NCBI GenBank assembly: GCA_964035575.1
Contig: OZ037852.1
Coordinates: 1,054,001-1,118,000, forward strand
Length of the DNA: 64,000 nt
Reading direction: 5' to 3'
DNA from: Rhynchopus sp. YZ270_cl-10
Taxonomy: Eukaryota; Euglenozoa; Diplonemea; Diplonemida; Diplonemidae
Positions 21,301 to 33,300 of this stretch are shown piece after piece. Within the stretch, counting starts at the first letter, position 1. Every line of letters begins with the position of its first letter. Made by a program: the position numbers and the translations under genes. The notes beneath the pieces were generated by a model. The model made no database searches. It was given only the letters and a program-made list of their open reading frames with translations, and was not told where the DNA came from.

Positions 21301-24300
21301 TTGAGGTGTCTGCAATAGCAAATAGGGTTTTTGCGTATCTTCTGGAATGCTGTCCAATGTGGCTGTAGCGCTGGGCACAAAAACCACGGGGCAGTGTGAG
21401 CTAGGGAGAATGGGAAGGAGAGAGACGCGTATGTGTTCATTATGAAGGTGATTCCTAAGTGCGGAATGTGGGCCATAGTGATGGTGCTTGTGTCACAGCC
21501 GGCTATTCAGAAGGATTGTTTCTGTGGTGCAGTGGGGTGGTTGGTTGGGGTTGGGAGGGGGGAAGGTTGTACTCTCTGTGCGACCTGTGCATGATGCGGC
21601 GAGGTGTGGGTGAGGAGGTGAGGAGGTGAGGGGGGTGGCTGGTTCAGGTGGATGTATCAGAAAGCGGAGACGGCTGTTAGCGGAGGAGGCATGGGACGGG
21701 GTGGTTGCATGAATTGCATGACATCTGCAAATGGCAAGATGGGGTTACAATGTCAGGGTGGGGTGGGGTGGGGAGCAGGGCTCGCGCTAGTTCTGGTAAA
21801 ATCCGGGGGAAAAAATGGATTTTGGTACCCGAAAAACGTTCTTCTCTTTGGCTGGTGCCCGAAAATCCCCCGTTTTGTATCATTTCCGAGCCAATCTCAG
21901 TCAGTGGTGGGGTCATTTTCCCAAAAAAAAGTCCCTGACTTTTTTGGGGCTTCGCAACCGGAACCTGGAATTTTGGTCAAATCGTGATACAGAAAAGAGT
22001 TGCGTAGAAGAAGAAGACCCACAGCACCGGAGGCGTATTGATGTCTTCCTCTCGTTCTGGATGGGGTGCAAGGCGACCATGTGACCCAAGTGAATGTTAA
22101 AACGGTAATATGCTTTTTGCATGTAACAAAGCAACAAAAAATCCGTCCGTATCAATGAGTGTCCTCTGCAGTTCAATAACCCGCAGAGGTACGGTGCCTG
22201 TGTTCACAGAGGCGTTTGCACTTATGACCTTCATTTTTTTTTTTTCCTTTCTTTCTCGACCGAGCTGCGTTTTAGCACGTTTCAACTACTCTTTCTCGAA
22301 GGCGCCGCTGGCAAGGTGCTGTGGAGGCCAACGACGACTGTGGGTACCACGCACCCTCGATGTCGACACTGTGGCCAGAACGTTTGACTGCGTGGCCTTG
22401 TACGGACCATCTCGTATCTCGTATCTCGTATCGTGGGGTCACTGCTGGATGACTCCCATGAGGGTGTCGCTGCAACGATTCTTGGTGCGCGACCTCGTAA
22501 GGTGACCTGGGTTGAACTGCTGCTGACTTTGAGGTGATGTTGGGTCTGCTGGTGAGTGGACACACTCTGCGAAGTATGCACGCACAATGGGAAAGGGACA
22601 AAGTGCGTTCACTTGTTAACACGTTCGCTCTCTTGGCGCCCCACCCCTGTTTGGCTGTAGTACCGTCCTGTCTGCCAGGACACGAGGTTCCTTGAATTAT
22701 CACACGGCAGTGAAGTAATTGACTTGACTTGTGATTTTACCTTGTGGTTTCACCGTTGTAAGCCAACGGTGAAGCCACAAGTAAAACCACAAGCCAAGCC
22801 ATTTACTTCACTCGTGTATGTGATAAGATACCCCCTCCTGTTCTTAGTTGGGACAATGCTTATGTACATGCGTACAACCTCCCCGTGGAAGCTATGTGTA
22901 TGCCAATGAAGTGCTCTCTGGGGTTCGATAACCGTGGGAACCAGTGTCTGCGCCGGTGTCTGGCGAGGCGTTTACACCCTCACTTTCATTCTTTTTTCTT
23001 GCCACACTCACGGGGGGATAGTGTGCCGTCTATGTCCTCCCGTTGGCCGGAGGGGTGCAGTACTATTTTGCTTTGTCCCTAGGGGAGGTAAGCTGTTGCT
23101 AATGCATGCAAGTACACTCGGCTACAAATGCTAGGCTGAAGCGTTGTCAAGGGTGTTTGCACTCGGAGAATGCAACAGCGACGAACCATCAGGCCAGAGC
23201 TTGCTCTACCACACCTTGGGCTTACGATGTGCCGCCTATGTAAATCCCTAAGAGAGGGTGAGGCCCCACTGTCATGGGACGCCAAGAGAGAGATGCGTTC
23301 CCCCTGCTCTCTGTCTCTACAATCGTTCACCAAGAGTTGGTGCAGAGAAAGGGAGTAGTACCTGGAAGCTCACAACTCTTCAGCGGAAGGCGCGCTACCG
23401 ACCGATGAGCGGTTGTCGTTCACACTACGGCACGGGCAAGTCATTAGTTTTCTTGTCACATCTTCTGTTATTGGCGCAGGGTACTTGTGCGTTGTCTGGG
23501 TTGGCATCGTACGTATGGGTTGATCAGAGGTACCTGCATCAACAACTACAGTTTTTGTCGTCTTTGGACGCAACGATGAGCCAGGAGGTCGTCAGTCTTC
23601 TCATCAACAGACCCCGCCTCTGCGAGGCTGCGGGTGTGGTTGTTCGCGCCGTACGATGTGGTTGAGAGTATGCGGTGTGGGGACACCTCCTTGCACGTAC
23701 CAAAGACATGCCTCAGTGTGGAGGTGGTGCCGCACAGCGGGCACTTGGCCTTTCTGCCTGAGTCGTTGTACTTGGCATAGACGAGGGTGGCGGCATGTAC
23801 GCACTGTCGGACGGTCATTTCTTTCCTGGGCAGGCCAGGTGTGCGCAGTGAAGGACAGTGCACCCTCCGGTAGTGGTCACACTGTCCTCCCCGGTCTCTT
23901 CTCTCCGGCAAGCGTGAGCCTGCGGTGACGGGATGCTCGCCAGACTGATCGGCTCACTCTGACCCCCGCTACTGGTCTCTGCCAGTTCGGAGAGTTGGTC
24001 TGCCGCTTCGTTGCCTCGATGCCTACGTGCGATGACACGTGGTGGAGGTGCAGGGTAGCCTTCTAGCGTGCGTATAAGGTGCAGAGGTCGTGCAAGTTCT
24101 GCTCCCTCTGCCCCTTGCAGCATCTTCGGCGCCGACTGGGATCAGCACCGTGCGGGCGGCGTCTTCCATAGTGACAGGCTTCTCAGGGCCAAGCGAAGCG
24201 CCACCAGTTTGCCTGGTAACTCGAGCAGACACTCCCGCTCTTCACTTACTGACCTGTTTCGTTGTCTTAGTAGAACACCGCCCGCTCCACCTCTTGGTGC

Positions 24301-27300
24301 ATCGTTCCATCTGTTGCGGTCCACCGTCCACCATGCACACAGATCTGTCGGTGTAGACGTGCTGTGCGGTGGTAGCTCGTTCATTGCTAGCGCCAACTCC
24401 GTCGCACGGCGGTTGTCCTCACTGCAGGCTTCGTCACTTTTTGCTGACCCCTGGTATCTCTGGTGTAATCCGCACGTTCTGCAGCACTTCGCCCACTCCC
24501 ACGAGTCCACGGGGTCGCAGTCTCGCATGCCACATGCGTGCTGTATCTGTAGGCCCTGTAGCCCCAGGGTGTATGTCGCACTCCCTAGGCAGCTGTCACC
24601 GGCAGGTTTCGTCGTTGAGGTTGCTTGCCCCGGAGAGTTCTCCATCCTCATGAACTTCTCTAGGTCATCGGCTGCTGCCGTCATAAACAGCGAAGGCACA
24701 GTTGTCAGCTTCGCTTCCCAGTAAGGTCCGTTGCATTCGTCATGTAGCCAGTGATTAGTCTGGCTGTCTTGTGGTGTAGTACCTCCAGTTCCTTCGTCTG
24801 TGCCTGCGTGATCCTGGTACCGCACACACTCGCCCGTATGTTATTGTGGGTAGACGGAGCACAGGACGCCGCTCGCAGCGTGTGTGCATCACATCCCAGT
24901 CTGTACCCGCCAGTTGGTGCAAGATGTTTAGGCGACATGAGAACCCCTCAATCACCTGTCCCACATGCCTCTTCATCCTGCATTCACTGTCGAGCACCAT
25001 GCCAAGGTATCGCGGGAACGTCTCCTCCTCAAGTGGGATTCCGTTCCCGTACATCAGCTGCGCAAGTTGCGTGGGTCCCTCCCTTCACCTCCGTGCCTGG
25101 CGCAATGCATGTTCATTTGGTCTTTGAAAGTGAAGCAGTAAGTTCACTTCCGTGCCGAACGTCTCCACCTCGCCCTCACTGTTTGTGCTAGGTCGCAGGC
25201 CTCCTGCAGCGAGTCACTCGTAACCAGAATCGCCACGTCAGCGAACAGCACTGGACACGGACATCATCGAGCTGGGAGTGGTCGCGAGGTCGTCCATGAC
25301 GAGGTTGATGAGCAGCGGTGCGAGCACTGTGCCTTGAGCACTCCTTCCTCCGAGGTGTAGCTCTCGCTCAGTTGGCTTCAACCTTCACTCGGTAGCTACG
25401 GTTATTCAGGTATGCCGTAGGCGGAAGCGGGGCGGGAATCCCATGTGTTCCAGCTTCTCCTTTATCCACTCACGTCCGACGCGAGCAAACGCTTTGTCCA
25501 TGTCGCAGGTAAGCAGAACCCCACGCCTCTTTTCTGCCAGTGTTGCTGACATGCTGCACAACTGCAGTTCATCAGTCGTCCCCCCGGTCTGAAGCCGCCT
25601 GTGCCTGGTGCAGCTTCTTGACGCCTGTGTCCAGTGCATCCTTCATTTGGTGCATGCGGCGTTTCACCATTTTCTCCATCACCTTGGAGACCACACTGGT
25701 CAGGGAGATTGGTCGGTGTGATGAAAGGAGCGTCGGGTTGTGTCCCGTCTTGTGCGGGAACCACCGTCGCCTGAGTCCATGCGTCTGGGAGCGTTGCAGT
25801 TGTCCAGGAGAGGTTGCACACATGCAGCAACTCCTTCTGCCTGCTCCCCTAAGTGTTGCAACCACTCATTGTGGACCTCGTCTGGTCCGGGTGACTTCTT
25901 GTACTTCAGCTCCCCTATCGCCTCCTGCAGCTCGCACAAAGTATACTCACCTTCACCAGGACCGAGGCCTGTCACCTCTCTTCGCGGTTGCTTCTGCGGT
26001 GATGTGTCCCCTCTCGAGACCTGCACCATGTGCTCCGCCATCGCGTTCGCCTTCTCGTGAGGGTCAAGCATCAAGCACCAAGCATCAAGCAACAAGCATC
26101 CTTCTCCTTCCATCCAGCGACGTATCAGGTTGAAGGTGCGTCCAAGTCCGTTGCGCTTCGCCTCTGATTGCAGTAGTGGCCTCTTTTATGCAGTCTGAAA
26201 GGATGTAGCTGCCTCGCGATCTTGCTGTCTCGTTTTTGGATGGCGCATTTGGCTTTGCCAGCGAACCAGTGTTGCACTTTCTGTTTTCTTGCTTCTGCAG
26301 GATGCACATCTCTGCCGCCTTCATCAGCACTCCCTGCCACTTGCAGTAGGTGTCATTGCATAGAGTAGGTGGCCGCATTTGCCGCATGCAGCTGTGCCTT
26401 TTCCATGGTCTCCGTGAACTTTGTCCAGTTCGCCTTGGCCAGTTCCACACTTTCCGCTTCTCTCTGCGCTTCGATTGTGTGCAGGCGCCGACTCAATTTG
26501 CATAGCAAATGCCGAGATGCCCTTAAGAGTCACTGAGTGAGGGTTACTGCGTCCGGGTGGGACCACATCCGGTGCTGACCTGTAATAATACCCCAACCTT
26601 GTCGGCTTCGTGCGGATCATTCACACAGCTGCACCGTGTTGGAGCATCCAGAGGTGGAGCGCCTTAGCCAGTGCGTCCCCTGCCACGTCTCCGTCACGTG
26701 TGGTGGTGGGCATTCACATCCCCCGCAATCACCACCTTCCCCTGTGCTGGGAATGTATCCGTCGAAGTAATCAGGTCGTCCGTTCGCTCCGGCTCCGCTC
26801 GGACGGTACAGGTTCAAAGCGGATACCTCTCACCTCCACATCGAGTCTCTCCGTCACACTGCTTGTGGGAGGTTTGTACACCTCACCTGACTGCTGCCTA
26901 TTGCACATCAAGGTTGCATTCCCCTCCCTGCGTCACGGTGCCAGTCGCTCTTGCCACGGTGTGCACCCGCTTGTACGTTTTGTATCCATTGAAAGCTACG
27001 TTACCAGTCTGCCACGATTGCAACTCCTGCAGGAATATGACATGGTATCTTTGTCGCAACAGTGTTGTGAGTTGTGTGTCTTTGTCATCCGTCAACCACC
27101 GATATTGAGCGTTAGGCAGCTGATATTCGTGGGTCCGGATTCCTTTTGACCCCTGCCAGACCGGTCGTCTGCGGGCTGTAGTGTCGGGTGGTAGAGTCGG
27201 GATGGGGTTGGAGCAGCTTGGCCTTGGTACGCTCTGTCGGTTCTTGCGCAGCTGCTCTGCAACCCTCTCCGCCTTGCGCATCGCCCTGCGCCTCTGAGCG

Positions 27301-30300
27301 TCAGTGCGCGTCTTCGGGTTGTGCAGCGGCTTGGGCTCCGCTGTCGTCTGAGCTTCTCCGCAGACGTGAACCCTGCGACGTGGTACGTGTCGGGGAACGC
27401 GCAACTTTCGGTTTGCGGGAACCCCTGTGCTTATATCCCAGGCACTTTCACGCCCGTCTCCTCGTTCCTCACCAGACCGTTGTGGTCTACCCGCGTCTTC
27501 TTCTTCTTTTTGGGGGTGCACGTCACTGTGTCTCTCCGGCACATTCTGCTCCACCGCAACATCAGTGTCATCTACGCTCCCCTCCTCGAGCACGATGCAC
27601 CTCGTGTTTGTGTTCCACGTGCTGCGTTGCTCCTCCTTCTACTTGCTGGATTTTGCGGCGCTTCTCCTCTGCGGTGCGTCCCTTCGGATTACCCATCATT
27701 GCTCACGTAGGGAGACCGGGGCTTGCTTGTCCTGGTTGCGGTGGGGTGGATCGGCCATTTCGTCGTCCGCTGTGTCCTGGCTCACCGTGTCGCTGTCGCT
27801 GTCATTCATTGATGCCAGCGGCGTGTCTCGCTTCAAGCCTTGTCGCTGCAGTCCATGTCGGGTCTTGCCGTTCTCACCTTCTCCACCCTGAGCATCAGCT
27901 CCTCAACTTGTCCGTCAGCGTATCCACCTTGGCGCGCAGCTCCGCATTCTCCGCTTCAGCTGCTGCACTTCTGTGGTGTGTGCAGTATTACCGATGTTGT
28001 TTGCCTGCCTTTTTCACCTCCTCCATCCTTCTTGCTGATGCCCATTTTCAGCGCAGCTGCGTACGAGCGTTTGTTTATTTTGTGTCCTGGGACCACCGTC
28101 TTCGTTGTGACGGTGCTGTCATCGAGCTCATCGCAACACCAAAGGGGAGCCTCCGCTCCCCTGCTGCGAACGCTTCAGCATGCTGGCCACCTCCCCTGGG
28201 ATCCCATCCGGCGATACACTTCCAGGGATACCGTCTGATGAGGGAATAGTCTCGAGAGGAGACATCGGACGATGCAACGTGCACTCTAATGTTGTCCGTG
28301 GTTTGTCATAAAAAAAATTGTTGCTCTTCGGGATCCAGCTCCGCGGAGAACTCGGTTTTCTGCAAATATACTCACCCCCGAGACTGCCAAGATCTCTCGC
28401 AGCTGGAACACAACCTGCTTTCCTTGCGTAATTTTTTTTCGCTGGTTTCTGGCATTTGCTCTAATAGTAGAGGCATCTCGGACTTCGTTGAAACATGACG
28501 CACTCAATCGCATTCTTGACAGTTCTGCGCCACGTTATACGAAAAATGCTCCCCTCCTGGCATGAAAGAACAAATACTATGCAGGATAATCATGCGGTGT
28601 CGTTCTTCTTTTGCGCATATATCGTGGCTGCAGCTCCTGAGGTGCGGACCGCTGAGACCGGCTTCGCCATATCAGCTAGCTGCACCGAAAACGACGCGGT
28701 TGTGGAATACGGCGTAAATGTCAACCTAGTTTTTTCGGCTCATTGATCCGTAAAAGTAATGCCAAATTACTTTCAGCTTTGCGAGTCTCCGTGTTGTTGA
28801 AGGTGCGGCTGCGCGGATCGAGGGAGAAGGCAGCGATCGAAGTTGTCCATTGAGGTCGCTGAAGCACATCTGTGGGTGTTGAAGGCACCCCTGCAGCGCA
28901 TGGGTGGCGAAGGAACAGTCCACGAGACTACCGTCTCCTGGTAAATTAGTTTGTCCACGCACATCACGTCACCTTTCCGACAGTCAGCCAGGTTCTGTGT
29001 GCAAGCGCTCGAAGGAGCACCGCGTGTCCCCAACCAACACTGCACAGATCACGCACCCTCCAGAAACCGAAACCATCTGTGTGATCCCAGTTTCCCGGGG
29101 GTTTTCCGGGCCAAATCACAGTGTCACGAGAGGCCAGTTAGGCAACTTTCCCCCCCTATTCTTTGCCCAATCTTACACTCTGAAACACTACGTGATAGAG
29201 AAGTCAGCAGCAGCTCCTCTTTGTTTGACAAACCGGGGCGGCTTTTGTTGGAGAGGGCTACGGTCGTCAAAGCCAGAGGTCGGAGCCCCCCAGGGCTCGA
29301 AACGAGGTGAAGGTGCTTCTGGACACTCATGTCCCAAAGTGTCTGTGAGTGGGAATGTGGTGAAGAAGGAGGGGCTCATTAAGTGTCAGGATCTGATGTA
29401 CCTCGGTGACGAACTCTCTGAGGATGCACTTCCCGGCACCGCCTCCTGACTTCCCATCCCCCAAGGGGAAATGTGGGAACGATGTGAAGTTGTGGCTGGA
29501 CAACGGCAAGAGGGCCGTCTACCTCGTCTTCCGACACATCGCATCATGCGAAGACTGCAACGTTTCCTCCCAGCAGCGTTCGTTTTTTTTTTTTTTTTAT
29601 ACCACGCGTGAAAAACGTTTTATGGTCGTAACTGGCCTAAAAAGTGAGTGAAATAAGATTCGTTTTATTTCACGCAAATTGCACTAGGGTAACCCGGAGA
29701 GTGAAATAAAATATCACGGAGTGAAAAAAAAAAAAATGCCTGCAAAATGCCTTTGCAAATGAAAATTTTTTTTTTCACGCTGTTTTTGTTCGTAATTTTA
29801 CCCCAAAAAGCGTGAAAGTGAAAAGTGGGTGCTAGGCTCAACGTTTAGGCCAGTTACGACCATAAATACGTTTTTCACTTGTGGAATAAAATTACATATT
29901 GAGTGAAATAAGAACATTTTCTTGCACTTGCCACTAAAAAGGCACCCTCGTGACTCTTATTCCCCTCGCTTCGCTCGGGAAATAACGCACTCGGGCACCT
30001 TTTTAGTGGCGCGTGAAATAAAATAGTTCTTATTTCACTCGAATAAATAGTTATTTTTTAACGGTGGTTGAAAGTCACATCACCAAGGGAAAATCAGCGT
30101 CTGATAAGATCAGAACCGCTGACAAGATGAGGAAGGAAGAGGTCCAGAAGGGCACACCAATTGCTGCGACGTTTCTGCGGCTCTCTGGGCTGCTTCCCTC
30201 TTGTCGTGAGCACGTACACGTGCAATGTCCTTTTTCTTCTCATATCCAATCCCAGTCCTCTTCCATGACAGACCCCTAGCTCCCAGTAGCAACTGTTCTT

Positions 30301-33300
30301 TAAAGCTAGCTAGGTCTGTGGAAGAGGACTGGGATTGGATATGAGAAAAAGGACCTTGTTGCGTGTGTCCTTGAGTTGACGACGCTGGTGGCGTTGTCCA
30401 GAACCAAGGGTACCCCTGTTCGCACAAAAGTTCTTGAATACCCGGCATTTGCGTTTCTGGCATCCGTCCGGTCAGTGGTGTGATCAATCTTCAAAAATGG
30501 ACAAAATCTTTGGTGTGATTCAGGGGCGGACAACCCGCGAGAGAACCACGGAGAACTGCTAGGGGGTGTATGTATTTTATTTACTCACCTGCCTGTGACA
30601 TGCGTGGAACTTGCCATTGACTTGGAAGTTTTCCACAAGATCTACGTTCTCCGGCCAACCTCTAACATTAGAGAACGGGCCTCCGCCTTGCGCACATTGC
30701 TCAACAAGCTTCACCGCCTGTGCAAAGCCCTTGGGATTCAAAACCCATTTCCCGCATCTGCCATCTCCTCCTCACGGGGCCTCCGGTCCATTGGCGCACC
30801 CGGACTTATTGGCTACGACCGTCGCCCAGTTTTTACGTACCCGCGCTACACTATGCTCATGCTCGAACACGTCATCGTACGTGCCAAAATTACGAACTCC
30901 GGCTGGGGAAATGACATCATCCCTGACAACAAACTTGTAGAAGCCAGCGCAGCTGATGCTGTGCGATAACGAATATGATAAGGTGACTAAGCACGAGAGG
31001 CTTAGGATCATCTTATAAACTTTTCTTTTATTTTTGTTCTCGGTTTCTGTCAAGGAGAAAATGACCACAAATTTGACTGACTATTCATGCCGACATCAGA
31101 TTGAGAGGTCACCACGGGTTTGTATTGGTTGAAATGTGCCAAAGGCATTTTCGTGCAGGAAAAAAACGGCGCAAAAAAATTCCTCGAAAAAAATGGACCA
31201 CGAGTTCGGCTGTTTCAACAGAAAAATGGGTGCTGTCCCGAACTTTCCCAACGTTGCCCGCTGCCACAAGAAGCTGCGTATCTCTGAGATACCGTATTTC
31301 TGCTTGCACCACTCCTGGAATTCTGCGAATCGTCCCCCACGGCCGAGCCGTGGGGGAGGAGTTCCAGTTTCACAAGCTCCTCGGTCAAGTTGCTGTATGA
31401 CGCAACTATATAATACACGACCGCCTTGGAGGCTTTCCCAGTCTGGATGTTTGTGACACCCGCGTGCAGATGGTGGTGGTGGTGGTGGTGGTGCATCACG
31501 TTCCCTTTCCTCCAGGTCGCGGTGTAGTGCCCCACGTGCAACTGTCCTGACTTGTCCAGGGGACCGTGTCTGACTGCAACACCTTCGGTTAGCTTTAGGA
31601 ACTCATTTTTTGTTCTTTTTTGGTCGTTACTTTTATGTTTTGGTCAGCATTTTTCGTGCTATTAGGAGCATTGGCCACTTCAATATGCATGAAGTTGTTT
31701 ACTCTTTTGTCCCGATGGTCAATACGGAAGCTTCTGCAAACGCTGCTAAAAGAAGTTCACGTGGGCGTCTCTAGATGAGGTGACCGCGGACATATTTGTA
31801 CAGGGCCCTGTACAAATACAAACAACTCCCCCCCAAACAAAATAAATAGAAAAATGACTCTGCCACCTCCTACTGCAAAGCGTACTCTTTCTATTTGCTC
31901 ACTTTTAAGGATCCTGTGAAGAAAAACCGTGGCTATTATCTAGTGATAGTAGTCTATAATCAAACAAAATTTTATGTTTTGGTCAGCAAAATCACTTGGA
32001 CACAACCTGAGGGTACGTGTGTGGTCCCCAGGACTCGAATCCCCTCGGGTGGCGAAGCCAAAAACAACGCAAAAAAGAGTATACCCCCTAACCGGAGCAC
32101 CTTCGGGAGAACCACGGAGAATCGGTTTGGTGATCACCAATCTTGGTTTTGATACCCATGGGTACCCCATTTTTTTTTTTTTTTGGAGGGGGGTTTTCCC
32201 CAGGGTACCAGTGGTACCCCTTGGTCAGTGATCTAAAATACGTGGCTTACCCCCCACGTATTACGTATTAATACGTCAGTAATACGTCAATAATACGCCA
32301 ATAATACGTAATACGTGGCACTTTGGCTCATAAGCCAGGGGTCGTGCCCGACTTACCTACACACAAATAATCACAGAGGTAGCATATGGGCTGTTCATTT
32401 TTATTTCACTTTTTTTAGTTGCGACGCCACAAACTGAGCACCATTCGTTTGTTGGCCATCGTCAAGCCCTGCACGGTTGCCCCCTTTTGCTCCAGACGGG
32501 CAGTGGTGCTGCGAAGCTTTGGGATCACGTCCTCCAGCTTCCCGCTCTCCTTATCAAATGCCCGGCACAGGAAAGCCTCCTTCATCAGAATCTCGGTTTC
32601 TCAACACCCTCCACTGCCTGGCTGACTCCTTCGTGTCTGCGCCTTCCAGCGTCTCGATCCAGGCCTCGTGCGTTGGAGCAGTAGACACCTCCACCAAGGT
32701 GGTGTTCAACTCCAACAGCCTAGCTCCCACCAAAAAGTGGGTTCCGAACCTGGCGATGCAGGCCTTGATGAGCGTGAGAACAATTTTCTCACGCATCATC
32801 TCCATCAGCGTCGGTCGTGCGGTCAGCCACACAACAAGAGCGCTCCACTGAGCAAAAAAGTTTGAAGGCAGTTCACCCTTTTTTTTGGAGAGCCTTTTCT
32901 GGTGTGGTTGAGTAAGGGAGGCTGGTGGGGAGGGGGTGGGAACGGCAGGAAAGAACGCCTAAAAAAACCCCACGTATTATTCAAGAACACCCCCCACGTA
33001 TTACGTCGCAATACGTATTTTAGATCACTGCCCCTTGGTACCCCCTGTGGGAATCCCTGTCTTCTCTCCTGCATCCATTTATGCAACAACAACAACCATT
33101 TTTTTTCCTCATTCAAATATTCCTCACGGCGGACTCCCTCTGGGGAAGGGCAACTTAATTCCGGAGTTCCGAAAAGGGCATGGGACTGCAAGGTCCTCCG
33201 TCTCGTCTAGTTTGCTCCTGATACAGTGGGGTGCCCGTCAGGAATCTGGTCCACATCATTGGTCACAAAGGCAACAGAAGCACCAGAAGAGGCGAGGTAG

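Noticed and set aside
20697-21476. 259-codon minus-strand frame
   Set aside because: Composition-driven (His/Pro/Thr-rich) and inside the SNARE intron; no recognisable motif.
22910-22950. tRNA-like B box (GGTTCGATAACC)
   Set aside because: No A box or cloverleaf could be drawn around it.
30595-30969. 124-codon frame in the SNARE intron
   Set aside because: Its 3' third is the dispersed module shared with 60269-60439, so the frame runs through a repeat; no family seen.
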